Of a DNA stretch of 64,000 nucleotides, positions 35,198 to 44,651 are shown piece after piece. Positions within the stretch are counted from its first letter, which is position 1. Every line of letters begins with the position of its first letter. The stretch lies in IMG/VR virus record IMGVR_UViG_3300007734_000753, positions 1 through 64,000 of that record; one strand, given 5' to 3'. The stretch comes from a virus. A program made the position numbers and the translations under genes. Under the pieces are notes generated by a model that did not search any database, had not been told where the DNA came from, and was given only the letters and a program-made list of their open reading frames with translations.

Positions 35198-36487
35198 ATG
35201 AGTTCATTGATCGAACAAGCTATTCTAGATGCCAAAGAATTAAAAGAGGCTGCCATTAAAAATGCGGAGCAACTTATCATTGAGAAATATGCCAATGAAA
35301 TAAAAAGCAATTTAGAGCAGCTTCTTGAGCAAGATTTAGGCGCAATGCCAGCGATGCCCGCTGCACCAGCAATGCCGGGAACTGTTGCACCATCTCCACC
35401 ACCAGTTGATCCAGCCAAAGCAAAAGCAGACAAAGATAAGATTCCAAATCAATTGGAATATGCTGCTTTTGATGGTATGACAATTGGTAAAACAAAATAT
35501 GCAGATCTAAATGAAGAAGTTGAAATTGATCTAACTTCTCTAACAGAATATGAATTGAATCCAGAAAAAGGTCCAACCAAAAGAAATCTTCAAGAATCTT
35601 TTGACATATCAGAAGAAGCACTACAAGAAATGCTTTCTGATTTAGACGCAGGTGGTGCAGATTATATGCACGAAGAAGAAGAGCTAGAAGAAGAAATGAC
35701 TGGCATGGAAGATACAACCATGCCTATGTACGAAGAAGAGGAAGAAATCTCAACAGATGATGACATGGATTTAATGTCGGCTGACGATTCTATGGATGAT
35801 TTAGGCACCGATGAAGGTGCAGAGAGTGATAGTTTATTGGCTTCTTTGTCCTCTGAAGAACCAGAAGAAGAAGAAATGGGAGACATTTCTGCTGAAATAG
35901 CCGAAGCTCTAAAGATTGATTACAACGAGAACTATATCGCTGGTCGTGATTATGGGCTAGGCGCAAATACAGCCGAAGATACACATACTCTTATGCTTTC
36001 TAATCTCTATGATGAAGTTCAAGAGAAAGAAAAAGAAAATAAAGAACTAAAAGAACAAAATGAATTATTGAAGAAGAAACTTGCAGAAGCCGGTAAACTT
36101 ATTGCTGAAGCTCACAAACAGCACTCTTCAATCAAAGAATCCTTTCACTCGATGAAAGGTAAATTGGCAGAAGTTCAGCTTATGAACGCTAAACTTCTAT
36201 ATTCTAATAAGGTATTGACAGATGCCTCCTTGAATGAGCGACAGAAAAATAAGATTGTCGAGTCATTGTCAACTGCCGATTCATTAGAAAAAGTAAAAAT
36301 CGTTTATGAAACCCTTCAGAGCGCAGTGGAGGACAACACCTCTTGGGCACCTAAATCACTGAGCGAAGCTGTATCAAAACGTTCTTCTTCTCTATTGATC
36401 AAAGCCAATAGAAAAGAAGATAAGGATGCAAATCCTGTAAGTGAAACACTTTCTAGAATGAAGATTCTAGCAGGTATTAATAAATAA
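35198..36487 (+). CDS. Prohead scaffold / core protein (T4 gp22-like)
   Basis: The 429-residue acidic protein has helical ends and a middle that is extremely Glu/Asp-rich (residues about 150-230). A long coiled coil follows ('EKEKENKELKEQNELLKKKL'), then 'LLYSNKVLTDASLNERQKNKIVESL', a block shared by gp22-type scaffolds. Scaffold guides capsid shell assembly and is then degraded by the prohead protease. Several [LI]xE sites are present, for example LKE/A near residue 16. The gene is directly upstream of the major capsid protein, as in T4. Confidence 0.8.
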   Translation: MSSLIEQAILDAKELKEAAIKNAEQLIIEKYANEIKSNLEQLLEQDLGAMPAMPAAPAMPGTVAPSPPPVDPAKAKADKDKIPNQLEYAAFDGMTIGKTKYADLNEEVEIDLTSLTEYELNPEKGPTKRNLQESFDISEEALQEMLSDLDAGGADYMHEEEELEEEMTGMEDTTMPMYEEEEEISTDDDMDLMSADDSMDDLGTDEGAESDSLLASLSSEEPEEEEMGDISAEIAEALKIDYNENYIAGRDYGLGANTAEDTHTLMLSNLYDEVQEKEKENKELKEQNELLKKKLAEAGKLIAEAHKQHSSIKESFHSMKGKLAEVQLMNAKLLYSNKVLTDASLNERQKNKIVESLSTADSLEKVKIVYETLQSAVEDNTSWAPKSLSEAVSKRSSSLLIKANRKEDKDANPVSETLSRMKILAGINK

Positions 36488-36512
36488 CCATTATTTTAAG
36501 GAGTAAATCAAA

Positions 36513-38336
36513 ATGGCTACTATTGTTGAAAGTTTAACAAGAGATATAGTCGATCGCGATCTCCGTAAAGAAGGTGCCAATCTCATTAAGAAATGGGAAA
36601 AGACTGGTCTTCTTGAAGGTTTGAGCGACGACAGAGTAAAAAATACAATGTCGGTTCTATTAGAGAACCAAGCAAAAGAACTACTACGTGAAGCTTCTTC
36701 AATGTCCGCTGGTGACGTTGAAGGTTTCGCCGCTGTAGCATTTCCAATTGTACGTCGTGTATTCGGCGGTCTAATTGCAAATGAATTAGTTTCTGTACAA
36801 CCAATGTCATTACCATCAGGTCTAATCTTCTTCCTAGATTTTACCTTCTCGGCTGACACTGGCGCTAGAACTCAATCAGGGTTTACTGCTGTAACTGCTT
36901 CTTCAGTATACGGTGGCGGCGTTGTTGGTCAACAAATCACTGGCGGTGTAAGCCTAACTGGTGCTAATGCCGAAACGAGCTTCTATGCTCTAAATAACGG
37001 CTACTCAAGCGCCACTGGCTCTGCGGCAACAACTGTTGCTGCTGCAACCCCAGATGACCTTTTTGGTAGTGGTGATACAACATCACTACAAAATAGAACA
37101 CTTGCTGTTATTACAGCAAGCGATGTTTTATATTCTGCCATTCTAGGTTATGATGCCGATGAAGCTGCTCTAAATTCCGGAACAATCTATTCTGTTGTAA
37201 GCATTCCATTATCAAACCTAACTGGTTCTGGTGGTAATCCTTTTGACACCAACAACTTGATCGCACTCAATGTTGCCTCTTCTTCTAATGGTTTGATTAC
37301 AAACCAAGCTGCTGGCACAACTCACAGCGTTGTAAGAAGATTGACAAGACTCAGTGCAGACAAGACCAAGGTTATTCTAACTGTAAAAAGCGCTGGTACC
37401 ACACCAGCCAATCCAGTAAATACTTCTGGTACTCCTGCATGTACTTTTGCAGTCAAAGATAAGTTCACCGCTGATACAACTAGATTCTCAATTTCTGAGC
37501 TTCTAGCTGCTGAAGGCGCTGGTTCTGGCTCTGTTGGTCCCGGCTTAGGTCAATCCTCTGGTGCAAATGCAACAATCCCCGAGATCGACATTAAGGTGGA
37601 TTCAATTGCTGTAACTGCTCAAACCAAGAAACTAAAAGCAAAATGGACTCCTGAGCTAGCTCAAGATCTAAATGCTTATCACAACTTGGATGCAGAAGTA
37701 GAATTGACTGGTATTCTCTCAGAGCAAATTGCTCTAGAAATCGACCAAGAGATTCTAAACGATCTAGTTAAGGGTGCCACCGCTGGTACACTTTACTGGT
37801 CACGTCGCCCCGGTAAGTTCGTAAACCGTGAAACTGGCGCATCAATTGCTTCAGCAGTTGCTCCTCCAGACTTCACTGGTAACGTGTCCGAATGGTACGA
37901 AACACTTGTAGAAACTCTAAACGACGTTTCTGCTCGTATTCACCGTAAGACACTACGCGGTGGTGCAAACTTCATGGTTTGCTCACCAGAAGTTGCTAAC
38001 ATCCTAGAGTTCACCTCTGGTTTCCGCGCTTCTGTATCTGCTGAAGAACTCAAAGGTAATTCAGTGGGTGCCGTAAAGGTTGGCTCAATGAGCAAGAAGT
38101 GGGACGTATATGTTGATCCATATTTCCCACGTAACGTAGTACTAATCGGTCGTAGAGGCAAGGCGTTCTTAGAGAGCGGCTATGTCTACGCTCCTTATGT
38201 ACCACTACAAGTTACCCCCACCATCTTTGGTGTCGAGGACTTCGTACCACGTAAAGGCGTAATGACTCGTTATGCCAAGAAGATGGTGCGCCCCGATATG
38301 TACGGTTTAGTAATCTGCGAAGATCTATTAGGCTAG
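36513..38336 (+). CDS. Major capsid protein (T4 gp23-like)
   Basis: The 607-residue protein matches gp23: 'LLENQAKELLREASS', 'GDVEGFAAVAFPIVRRVFGGLIANELVSVQPMSLPSGLIFFLDF', and a C-terminal region with 'VDPYFPRNVVLIGRRG' and 'YAPYVPLQVTPTIF'. T4 gp23 is 521 residues, so there is extra sequence, mostly in residues 110-300. The N-terminal propeptide would be cut at LRE/A (after E60), close to E65/A66 in T4. AAGGAG precedes the ATG. Codon use is richer in CGT/CGC and other strong codons than in neighbours, as expected for the most abundant protein. A terminator follows. Confidence 0.93.
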   Translation: MATIVESLTRDIVDRDLRKEGANLIKKWEKTGLLEGLSDDRVKNTMSVLLENQAKELLREASSMSAGDVEGFAAVAFPIVRRVFGGLIANELVSVQPMSLPSGLIFFLDFTFSADTGARTQSGFTAVTASSVYGGGVVGQQITGGVSLTGANAETSFYALNNGYSSATGSAATTVAAATPDDLFGSGDTTSLQNRTLAVITASDVLYSAILGYDADEAALNSGTIYSVVSIPLSNLTGSGGNPFDTNNLIALNVASSSNGLITNQAAGTTHSVVRRLTRLSADKTKVILTVKSAGTTPANPVNTSGTPACTFAVKDKFTADTTRFSISELLAAEGAGSGSVGPGLGQSSGANATIPEIDIKVDSIAVTAQTKKLKAKWTPELAQDLNAYHNLDAEVELTGILSEQIALEIDQEILNDLVKGATAGTLYWSRRPGKFVNRETGASIASAVAPPDFTGNVSEWYETLVETLNDVSARIHRKTLRGGANFMVCSPEVANILEFTSGFRASVSAEELKGNSVGAVKVGSMSKKWDVYVDPYFPRNVVLIGRRGKAFLESGYVYAPYVPLQVTPTIFGVEDFVPRKGVMTRYAKKMVRPDMYGLVICEDLLG

Positions 38337-38362
38337 TCTACAGGGTAAATGAGTAATGGGTG

Positions 38363-38399
38363 AGGCACCGAGGGAAACTTCGGTGCCTTATCTATTTTT
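38363..38399 (+). terminator. Intrinsic terminator after the major capsid gene
   Basis: The arms AGGCACCGAG (38363-38372) and TTCGGTGCCT (38379-38388) pair (last pair G-U) around a GGAAAC loop and are followed by a T-rich run (TATCTATTTTTA). Confidence 0.8.
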
Positions 38400-38410
38400 A
38401 TAATAAAGAA

Positions 38411-38419
38411 ACTATTTAC
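38411..38419 (+). promoter_or_regulatory. Candidate late promoter element ACTATTTAC
   Basis: The element lies between the capsid-gene terminator and the neck gene, 15 bases before the ATG at 38435. It would restart transcription for the neck and tail genes. Confidence 0.45.
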
Positions 38420-38434
38420 CTTGAGGGTCTATAA

Positions 38435-39679
38435 ATGTCAGCATTTCCTTTATTAACTCCAGTAAGCAATACAAACATATCTGCTTTATCTTCCTCTGCA
38501 ACTCCAGCAAATGCAGCATCTTTTACATATCCAATGGGAGTCTATACGACTAATGCTGCTTTCTTGAGTGGTGCTGCTGCTCAAGTTGCATTTGTATATC
38601 AAAGACTCGGTGGTGACATATTAGATATAGAATTGAAGAATGAAATGGTTTATTCTTCTTATGAAGAAGCAACTCTTGAGTATTCTTATCTTGTAAACCT
38701 TCACCAAGCAAAGAATTCATTACCCAGCCTATTGGGCAACACAACTGCCTCTTTCAATCAATTGGGCGAAGTTACAACTGCTGGTTTGACGAATACACAC
38801 GTTGAACTAAAATACCCCAATTTCCAAATACAAATGGCTCGCAAAATTGCGAGAGGCTTAGAAACAAGTATTGGCATAGGCGGAACAACAACAATTTATA
38901 CAGCCTCTTTTAACATTACCAATGGTCAACAACAATATGATTTACAAAGTGTAATGTCGGCTTCTTATCCAAGCGTTGTTGGTAATAAAAGAGCAATTGT
39001 TACAAAAGTATATTACAAGACGGCAGTCAACATCTGGAGATTCTTTGGTTATTATGGTGCCCTCAATGTTATTGGCAACTTATCAAATTACGGCATGTTT
39101 TCAGATAACACAACATTTGAGGTTGTTCCAACTTGGCAAAATAAACTTCAAGCCATAATGTATGAGGATTCAATCAATACCAGAATCTCCCATTATTCTT
39201 ATGATATAAGAAACAATATGATTCGTTTATATCCAACACCAGATACATTTAGCCCCGGAAAATTCTACTTTGAGTTTTATGTTCCACCAGAAGGCTGGGA
39301 TGAAGACGAAACAAGAGTTGATGGTGTATCTGGTATAAACAATATGAATACTTTGCCATTTGCAAATATACCATATGAAAGTATCAACTCGATTGGTAAG
39401 CATTGGATTCGTCGTTATTCATTGGCAATTTGTAAAGAAATGCTTGGTCAAGTTCGTGGTAAATTCCAAGGAGTTATTCCAATTCCCGGTGACAAGATCA
39501 CAATGAATGCTTCAGATTTATTAGGTCAAGCCAAAGAAGAAAAGCAAGCTTTGCGTGATGAACTTATGAAGATTCTTGATGAATTGACTTACGCAAAGAT
39601 TGGTGAAACAACAGCCAAGATGATTGAGGATACAAACAAAACTCTCAATGGTGTTCCATTGGGCATATTTGTAGGATAA
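38435..39679 (+). CDS. Neck protein (T4 gp13-like)
   Basis: The 414-residue protein ends with the block typical of gp13-like neck proteins: 'IGKHWIRRYSLAICKEMLGQVRGKFQGV', then 'IPIPGDKITMNASDLLGQAKEEKQAL' and a helical tail. Neck proteins close the filled head at the portal vertex and form the tail-docking site. It is the first gene after the capsid terminator. The N-terminal half is Ser/Ala/Thr-rich and less conserved. Confidence 0.75.
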   Translation: MSAFPLLTPVSNTNISALSSSATPANAASFTYPMGVYTTNAAFLSGAAAQVAFVYQRLGGDILDIELKNEMVYSSYEEATLEYSYLVNLHQAKNSLPSLLGNTTASFNQLGEVTTAGLTNTHVELKYPNFQIQMARKIARGLETSIGIGGTTTIYTASFNITNGQQQYDLQSVMSASYPSVVGNKRAIVTKVYYKTAVNIWRFFGYYGALNVIGNLSNYGMFSDNTTFEVVPTWQNKLQAIMYEDSINTRISHYSYDIRNNMIRLYPTPDTFSPGKFYFEFYVPPEGWDEDETRVDGVSGINNMNTLPFANIPYESINSIGKHWIRRYSLAICKEMLGQVRGKFQGVIPIPGDKITMNASDLLGQAKEEKQALRDELMKILDELTYAKIGETTAKMIEDTNKTLNGVPLGIFVG

Positions 39680-39684
39680 AATAG

Positions 39685-40173
39685 ATGGCAAACAACAAAT
39701 GGACAAGACCAGATGTTCGACCACCGAGGCTTTTTGCGGGGCAAAAAGAGAAAGATCTTGTCAAACAAGTCAACGACGAAGTTCTTGAAAGAGTTGTTGG
39801 ACAGCCAATTCTTTATTATCCGCTGGATCTAACAACTTCTAATTATCATCCTTTGTATGGTGAGGCAATTGTAAAAAACTTTTTACCACCAATTAGGGTT
39901 TATGCTCTAGTTGATTATGAAAACTATATCACTGAAATGACAGATTTTGGTCCAGATAAAAAGGTATCAATAACTGTGCGCTTCCAATATAGAAGACTCA
40001 CTGAAGATCAAGACCTATTTGTTAGAGAAGGTGATATGGTTCTATACGACGGCTATTTCTTTGAGATTGTTTCATTAGATCAAAAAACAGTTCTTTATGG
40101 TGATTCTTATCCTCCATTTGATACCATTGCTAAATGCGTTCTAGCAAGAAAGGGAACTTTCAATGCAAGCTAA
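39685..40173 (+). CDS. Head-tail connector protein
   Basis: This 162-residue protein ('QPILYYPLDLTTSNYHPLYGEAI', 'VKNFLPPIRVYALVDYENY', 'VREGDMVLYDGYFFEIV') lies between the neck and tail-terminator genes. I know this pattern from connector or neck proteins of environmental T4-like phages. It may take the place of T4 gp14, but sequence similarity to T4 gp14 is not evident to me. It overlaps the next gene by 11 bases. Confidence 0.6.
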   Translation: MANNKWTRPDVRPPRLFAGQKEKDLVKQVNDEVLERVVGQPILYYPLDLTTSNYHPLYGEAIVKNFLPPIRVYALVDYENYITEMTDFGPDKKVSITVRFQYRRLTEDQDLFVREGDMVLYDGYFFEIVSLDQKTVLYGDSYPPFDTIAKCVLARKGTFNAS

Positions 40174-40993
40174 TATACTTACACCCTCAACGCTTGAAAC
40201 AGTTGATATGGCTTTTTATAACTTTATCAACGATAAAATAAATGTATTTGCGACAACAAATGAAGGCTTCAAAAAAGTTCCAATTATTTGGATAACAGCC
40301 GAGAGAGCTTTTCATATAAAAAATGAAAAAGAGATTAGAGAGATTGATTCACAGACTTTGGTTTATCCACTTATATCCATAGAAAGAATCTCAACAACAA
40401 AAACAAAACCAAACGACAGACCTTTACCGGGAAATAAATTTCCATATCCCGATTATAAAAAAGGCGTTGTCACAATTGCCAGACAGATAAATGCTGAAAA
40501 ATCAAGAAACTTTACTAATGCTTTATCAAAACAAATAAATGGTCAGCAAAATTCTAAAAATGTCCCACCAAGAACTGTGTATCAATATATCTCAATTCCA
40601 TTACCAGTTTATGCAACAATGAATTATGAGGTCAAAATTCGCTCACAATACCAGCAACAAATGAACGAAATGATGTTGCCGTTCATAAACTACTCATCTG
40701 GTTGGAATTATTTTATGATTGATTATGAGGGTTTCAAGTATGAAACGTTTTATGATTCGGAGAGTGAATTCAAGTCAAATTCTTCTAATCAAGCAAACGA
40801 TGAAAAGAAATATGATGCCAAGTTCAAGTTCAAGGTTATGGGGTATACAACAACTATAGGTGAGAATCAGCAGACTCCAACAAATGTGTATAGAGAAAAT
40901 GCTGTTGTTGTTAGATTCCCAAGAGAAAGAGTTGTTCTAAACGAAACAAATGAATTTGTCAGCAATCCTCAAAACAAATCTTTTCGCCCCTAG
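40163..40993 (+). CDS. Tail terminator / sheath stabiliser (T4 gp15-like)
   Basis: The 276-residue length is close to T4 gp15 (272). Shared features in the same order are: 'FKKVPIIWITAERAFHIKN' against T4 'FIRVPITYASKEHFMMKLN', a 'LVYPLISIERIS' strand, then 'YEVKIRSQYQQQMNEMMLPFINY' against 'YELSIFTRYEDDMFQIVEQILPYF', and a final 'YDAKFKFKVMGYT' strand. gp15 forms the hexamer that caps the finished tail and joins it to the neck. It is directly upstream of the sheath gene. Confidence 0.75.
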   Translation: MQANILTPSTLETVDMAFYNFINDKINVFATTNEGFKKVPIIWITAERAFHIKNEKEIREIDSQTLVYPLISIERISTTKTKPNDRPLPGNKFPYPDYKKGVVTIARQINAEKSRNFTNALSKQINGQQNSKNVPPRTVYQYISIPLPVYATMNYEVKIRSQYQQQMNEMMLPFINYSSGWNYFMIDYEGFKYETFYDSESEFKSNSSNQANDEKKYDAKFKFKVMGYTTTIGENQQTPTNVYRENAVVVRFPRERVVLNETNEFVSNPQNKSFRP

Positions 40994-41011
40994 TATTTAG
41001 CCTAATAATAA

Positions 41012-41020
41012 ACTATTTAT
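41012..41020 (+). promoter_or_regulatory. Candidate late promoter element ACTATTTAT
   Basis: The element stands 39 bases upstream of the sheath gene start at 41060 in a 66-base intergenic gap; AAGGGAG lies closer to the ATG. Confidence 0.45.
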
Positions 41021-41059
41021 AAAAGCAAATAAGCTTCTATAAAAGGGAGATCTTCTAAT

Positions 41060-44008
41060 ATGGCAGTGTCAGCAAAAAATTATCGTTTCGTATCCCCCGG
41101 CATCGTGACTCAAGAAATTGATCGTTCGCGTATTCCAAACGCCCCCGCTCCAATCGGACCAGTTGTGATTGGTCGTGCAGAGAGAGGTCCAGCTTTTACA
41201 CCAGTAACAGTTACTTCTTTTGATGAATTTACAAGCACATTTGGTAATCCAGTTCCCGGTGGTGTTGGTGGCGATGTTTGGAGAGATGGAAATAAAACCT
41301 CTCCAATGTATGGTACATATGCTGCACAAGCTTGGTTGAAAAATGGTCAAGCATTGACTTATGTTAGAGTACTCGGTGATCAGTCTGATTCGGCTACAAC
41401 GAACGGTAAAGCAGGTTGGAGCTTTGATGCGCCAACAACTACTAATTTCAAGGGTGCTTATGGTTTATTCGTTGCCCCTTCTGGTGCTGCCCCCGTAACT
41501 GGTGCTTTGGCAGCGGTTTGGTATTGTGGTACTGGCAATGGCTCTACCGACAGAGTTCCTGTTTTAGTGGGGACAACCCCCGGTTTGGCAGCCAATGTAG
41601 CTGGCACTTGTGGTTTTGTATCTACAACCGATGGAACATTTACTGCTTACTTGTCTGGTTCTAGTGGCGCTGCTTTAGGACCATATAAATTCAGTTTAGA
41701 TAAAACAAAGCCAAATTATATTAGAAAAGTATTCAACACCGATCCAACTCTTGTTGGTAAGTCTACTGCGTTTGGTGGAACTTCATACTTCTTAGGTGAA
41801 ACCTTTGAGGACGTATATACTAACAATACAAATACAGCTGGTTGGTCTTCAACTACAAATTACTATGCTGTAATTTTACCATTGACTGATGGTACTACAA
41901 ATTTTGCAAATCGTAAGTTTGCATATCAGCCAGCAAAATCTGGTTGGATTATTAGCCAAGATACCAGCGCCGATACCAGCTCATTTACAATAACTGGTGC
42001 AAATGGCACAGTAACAGGCTCTTTCTTCAATAGCGGAAGAGTAAAGAAGCTATTTAGATTTGCTGCTCTAAACTCTGGCGAGTGGATACAAAACAATCTA
42101 AAAATTGCCATTACAAACATTACTGCTCCAACCAACATCAATGTAAATCCTTATGCTACATTTGATGTAGAATTGAGACTATTATTCGATCAAGATACAA
42201 ATAAGAAAGTAGTTGAATCATTTAGTGGTTGTACTCTAAACGCTAATTCTGATTCATTTATTGCCAAAGTAATAGGTGATAAGTATGTAGACTATGATGA
42301 AACAAACGGCAGATTAGTTGAATATGGAAGCAATGAAAACAAATCAAGATATGTTCGCGTTGAAATGAATGACGAATTTATCAATGGTACATCCGATTAT
42401 GTTCCATTTGGTACAACTTTCCCCGTTGTTTACAAAAGCGCAACTATATCTGCGGCGAATGTCGGTGGCGCAGGCACACTAGCTGGAAATAAATACTTTG
42501 GTGACAAAACATATGCAGCAGCTTCTGCTTCCGCAACTGTTGCAATAACTGGTGCCATTTCTTCACAATGGGACTATCCAATTCCTTTATATAGAACTAC
42601 AACCTCTGGTTTGAGTTCTCTAAAGTTTGCCTATTTCGGCGCTCAACCAGTTTCTGATTCTGGCGTTGTTGCAGGTTCTGTGATTGATGTTCTAAGAATG
42701 AATGCGGCGTTAGCGGGTGCGGCTTCTTATGACCCCGATGATACTAATACTGCTTATTCTGCAATTATCACTTTAGATAATGTCAAATATAGCACAACCT
42801 TGGGGTCTAATAGCAACCCATATTCTGATTTATCTTACGCTAACAATGCAAGATCGAGTGGCGTTTCTTTGACCGCAACTGGCTCTTTACCAAGCACGTT
42901 ACCACAAGCAGCAACTGTTTCTGGAACATACAAAGCCCCGTTGGCTCTTGGTATAAATAAATTCTGTTCATATTTCTATAATGGTTCTGATGGTTTTGAC
43001 ATAATAGAGTCAAATCCTCTAAGAAATGGTTTGATTGCAACAAATGCAACTGCTCAAAATGATTACAGATTTTTCTCATATCAAAGAGCAATTGACACTG
43101 TAAAGAACCCTGAAATTGCACAATACAACGCAATTACTGTTCCCGGCTTAACAATTCAATCATTGCACAACCGTCTAATCAATAATACAGAAACAAGAGC
43201 AGATGCCTTGGCAATCGTTGATGTTCCTAAAGGTTACAATCCAGAAGCCGAATGGCAATGGTTTACCCAAACAAACACAACCGATGTACCAACCAAGGGC
43301 ACTGCGTATATGGGCAATGTAAACGATGCTGTATCCTTATGGACAACTCGCGCTTATAATAGCAATTATGCCTGCGCCTACTATCCATGGGTACAAATTA
43401 GAGATGCTGTAAATGGCACAAATGTATGGGTTCCACCTTCAGTTGTTGCTTTCGGCGCAATGGCTTATACAGACGCAGTTCAAGCTCCTTGGTTTGCTCC
43501 TGCTGGTTTCAACCGTGGTGGTTTATCAAGTGGTATTGCTGGCTTACCAGTAATCAATACTGCTCTCAAGCTATTCCAAACTGATAGAGATACTCTTTAT
43601 AACATCAACATCAATCCAATTGCTTCGTTCCCCAATGAAGGCGTTGTGATCTTTGGTCAAAAGACTCTACAGGTTGAGAGAAGTGCTCTCGATAGAATCA
43701 ATGTCCGCAGACTATTGATTTACGTCAAGAGCGGTATTTCTCAAATTGCTTCAAGAATTCTATTTGAGCAAAACATCCAAGACACTTGGAATAGATTTAT
43801 TGGTCAAGCAGAACCCTTCTTGGCTGATGTGAAATCAAGATTCGGCTTGGTTGATTACAAGTTCCTATTAGATCAAACAACAACCACACCAGATTTGATT
43901 GACCAAAATACTCTATATGCTAAAGTATACTTGAAGCCAGCCAGAGCAATTGAATTTATTGCACTTGACTTCATCATCACAAATACTGGCGCTTCTTTTG
44001 AGGACTAA
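41060..44008 (+). CDS. Tail sheath protein (T4 gp18-like), enlarged
   Basis: The 982-residue protein starts with the sheath signature 'SPGIVTQEIDRSRIPNAP', 'GPVVIGRAERGPAFTPVTVTSF' and 'FGNP'. It ends with the conserved core: 'RINVRRLLIYVKSGISQIASR', 'FEQNIQDTWNRFIGQAEPFLADVKSRFGL' and 'YLKPARAIEFIALDFIITNTG'. Contraction of the sheath drives the tube through the host envelope. T4 gp18 is 659 residues; the surplus lies in the Ser/Thr/Gly-rich middle (about 120-650), probably extra surface domains. Confidence 0.92.
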   Translation: MAVSAKNYRFVSPGIVTQEIDRSRIPNAPAPIGPVVIGRAERGPAFTPVTVTSFDEFTSTFGNPVPGGVGGDVWRDGNKTSPMYGTYAAQAWLKNGQALTYVRVLGDQSDSATTNGKAGWSFDAPTTTNFKGAYGLFVAPSGAAPVTGALAAVWYCGTGNGSTDRVPVLVGTTPGLAANVAGTCGFVSTTDGTFTAYLSGSSGAALGPYKFSLDKTKPNYIRKVFNTDPTLVGKSTAFGGTSYFLGETFEDVYTNNTNTAGWSSTTNYYAVILPLTDGTTNFANRKFAYQPAKSGWIISQDTSADTSSFTITGANGTVTGSFFNSGRVKKLFRFAALNSGEWIQNNLKIAITNITAPTNINVNPYATFDVELRLLFDQDTNKKVVESFSGCTLNANSDSFIAKVIGDKYVDYDETNGRLVEYGSNENKSRYVRVEMNDEFINGTSDYVPFGTTFPVVYKSATISAANVGGAGTLAGNKYFGDKTYAAASASATVAITGAISSQWDYPIPLYRTTTSGLSSLKFAYFGAQPVSDSGVVAGSVIDVLRMNAALAGAASYDPDDTNTAYSAIITLDNVKYSTTLGSNSNPYSDLSYANNARSSGVSLTATGSLPSTLPQAATVSGTYKAPLALGINKFCSYFYNGSDGFDIIESNPLRNGLIATNATAQNDYRFFSYQRAIDTVKNPEIAQYNAITVPGLTIQSLHNRLINNTETRADALAIVDVPKGYNPEAEWQWFTQTNTTDVPTKGTAYMGNVNDAVSLWTTRAYNSNYACAYYPWVQIRDAVNGTNVWVPPSVVAFGAMAYTDAVQAPWFAPAGFNRGGLSSGIAGLPVINTALKLFQTDRDTLYNININPIASFPNEGVVIFGQKTLQVERSALDRINVRRLLIYVKSGISQIASRILFEQNIQDTWNRFIGQAEPFLADVKSRFGLVDYKFLLDQTTTTPDLIDQNTLYAKVYLKPARAIEFIALDFIITNTGASFED

Positions 44009-44024
44009 ATAAATTTGTCAGGGA

Positions 44025-44033
44025 ACTATATAT
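44025..44033 (+). promoter_or_regulatory. Weak variant late promoter element ACTATATAT
   Basis: This variant of the ACTATTTAT motif lies in the gap between sheath and tube genes, 27 bases before the tube start and upstream of AAGGAG. Confidence 0.25.
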
Positions 44034-44060
44034 TTTATAAAGTAAGGAGAAAGTAAAAAC

Positions 44061-44648
44061 ATGGCAAGCCCCCTAACACCTTGGACTCCCGGCTTTGAGC
44101 CAAAAAGAGAACATAAGTTTATATTGGAACTACAAAACATCAGCGCATATTTTATTACTGATGTTACTATTCCAAAAGCAACTATCACAGATACAGCGAA
44201 GCATAATTTTCTTTCTCATACTTTCAAGTTCCCCGGCAAATTATCTTGGGGTGATTCAACATTTACTCTTGTAGATCCAATCGATCTCAATGCAGTGGAT
44301 TTATTTATGAGACACCTAAAAGCTTCTGGCTACGTATTTCCAAGCAGCTTTGAGATAAACGACCCAACAAATTCAACTTATTACCTAAAAACAATAAAGA
44401 AGAGTTTTGTTAGCGCAAATAATCAGATTCAAGGTATGACAATAAAATCCATAGACTCTGATGGCAATCCAATCGAAGCTTGGACTCTAAAAAATGCTTT
44501 CATAAAAGATTTAGATTTTGGTAATTACAAGTATGACACAGAAGGTCTAAAGAACGTGAAAACAATTGTTTCATGTGATTGGGTTGATTACGAGAGCTTC
44601 CGTTCTATTGATGGTGTCCTCATAAATACCAAAACTATAGGTGGGTAA
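44061..44648 (+). CDS. Tail tube protein (T4 gp19-like), copy 1
   Basis: The 195-residue protein has the gp19 fold pattern: 'KREHKFILELQNISAYFITDVTIPKATI', 'FKFPGKLSWGDSTFTLVDP' and 'YDTEGLKNVKTIVSCDWVDYES'. T4 gp19 is 163 residues. Hexameric rings of this protein form the inner tube. A second, diverged copy follows three bases later. AAGGAG precedes the ATG, fitting high expression. Confidence 0.85.
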   Translation: MASPLTPWTPGFEPKREHKFILELQNISAYFITDVTIPKATITDTAKHNFLSHTFKFPGKLSWGDSTFTLVDPIDLNAVDLFMRHLKASGYVFPSSFEINDPTNSTYYLKTIKKSFVSANNQIQGMTIKSIDSDGNPIEAWTLKNAFIKDLDFGNYKYDTEGLKNVKTIVSCDWVDYESFRSIDGVLINTKTIGG

Positions 44649-44651
44649 TAG

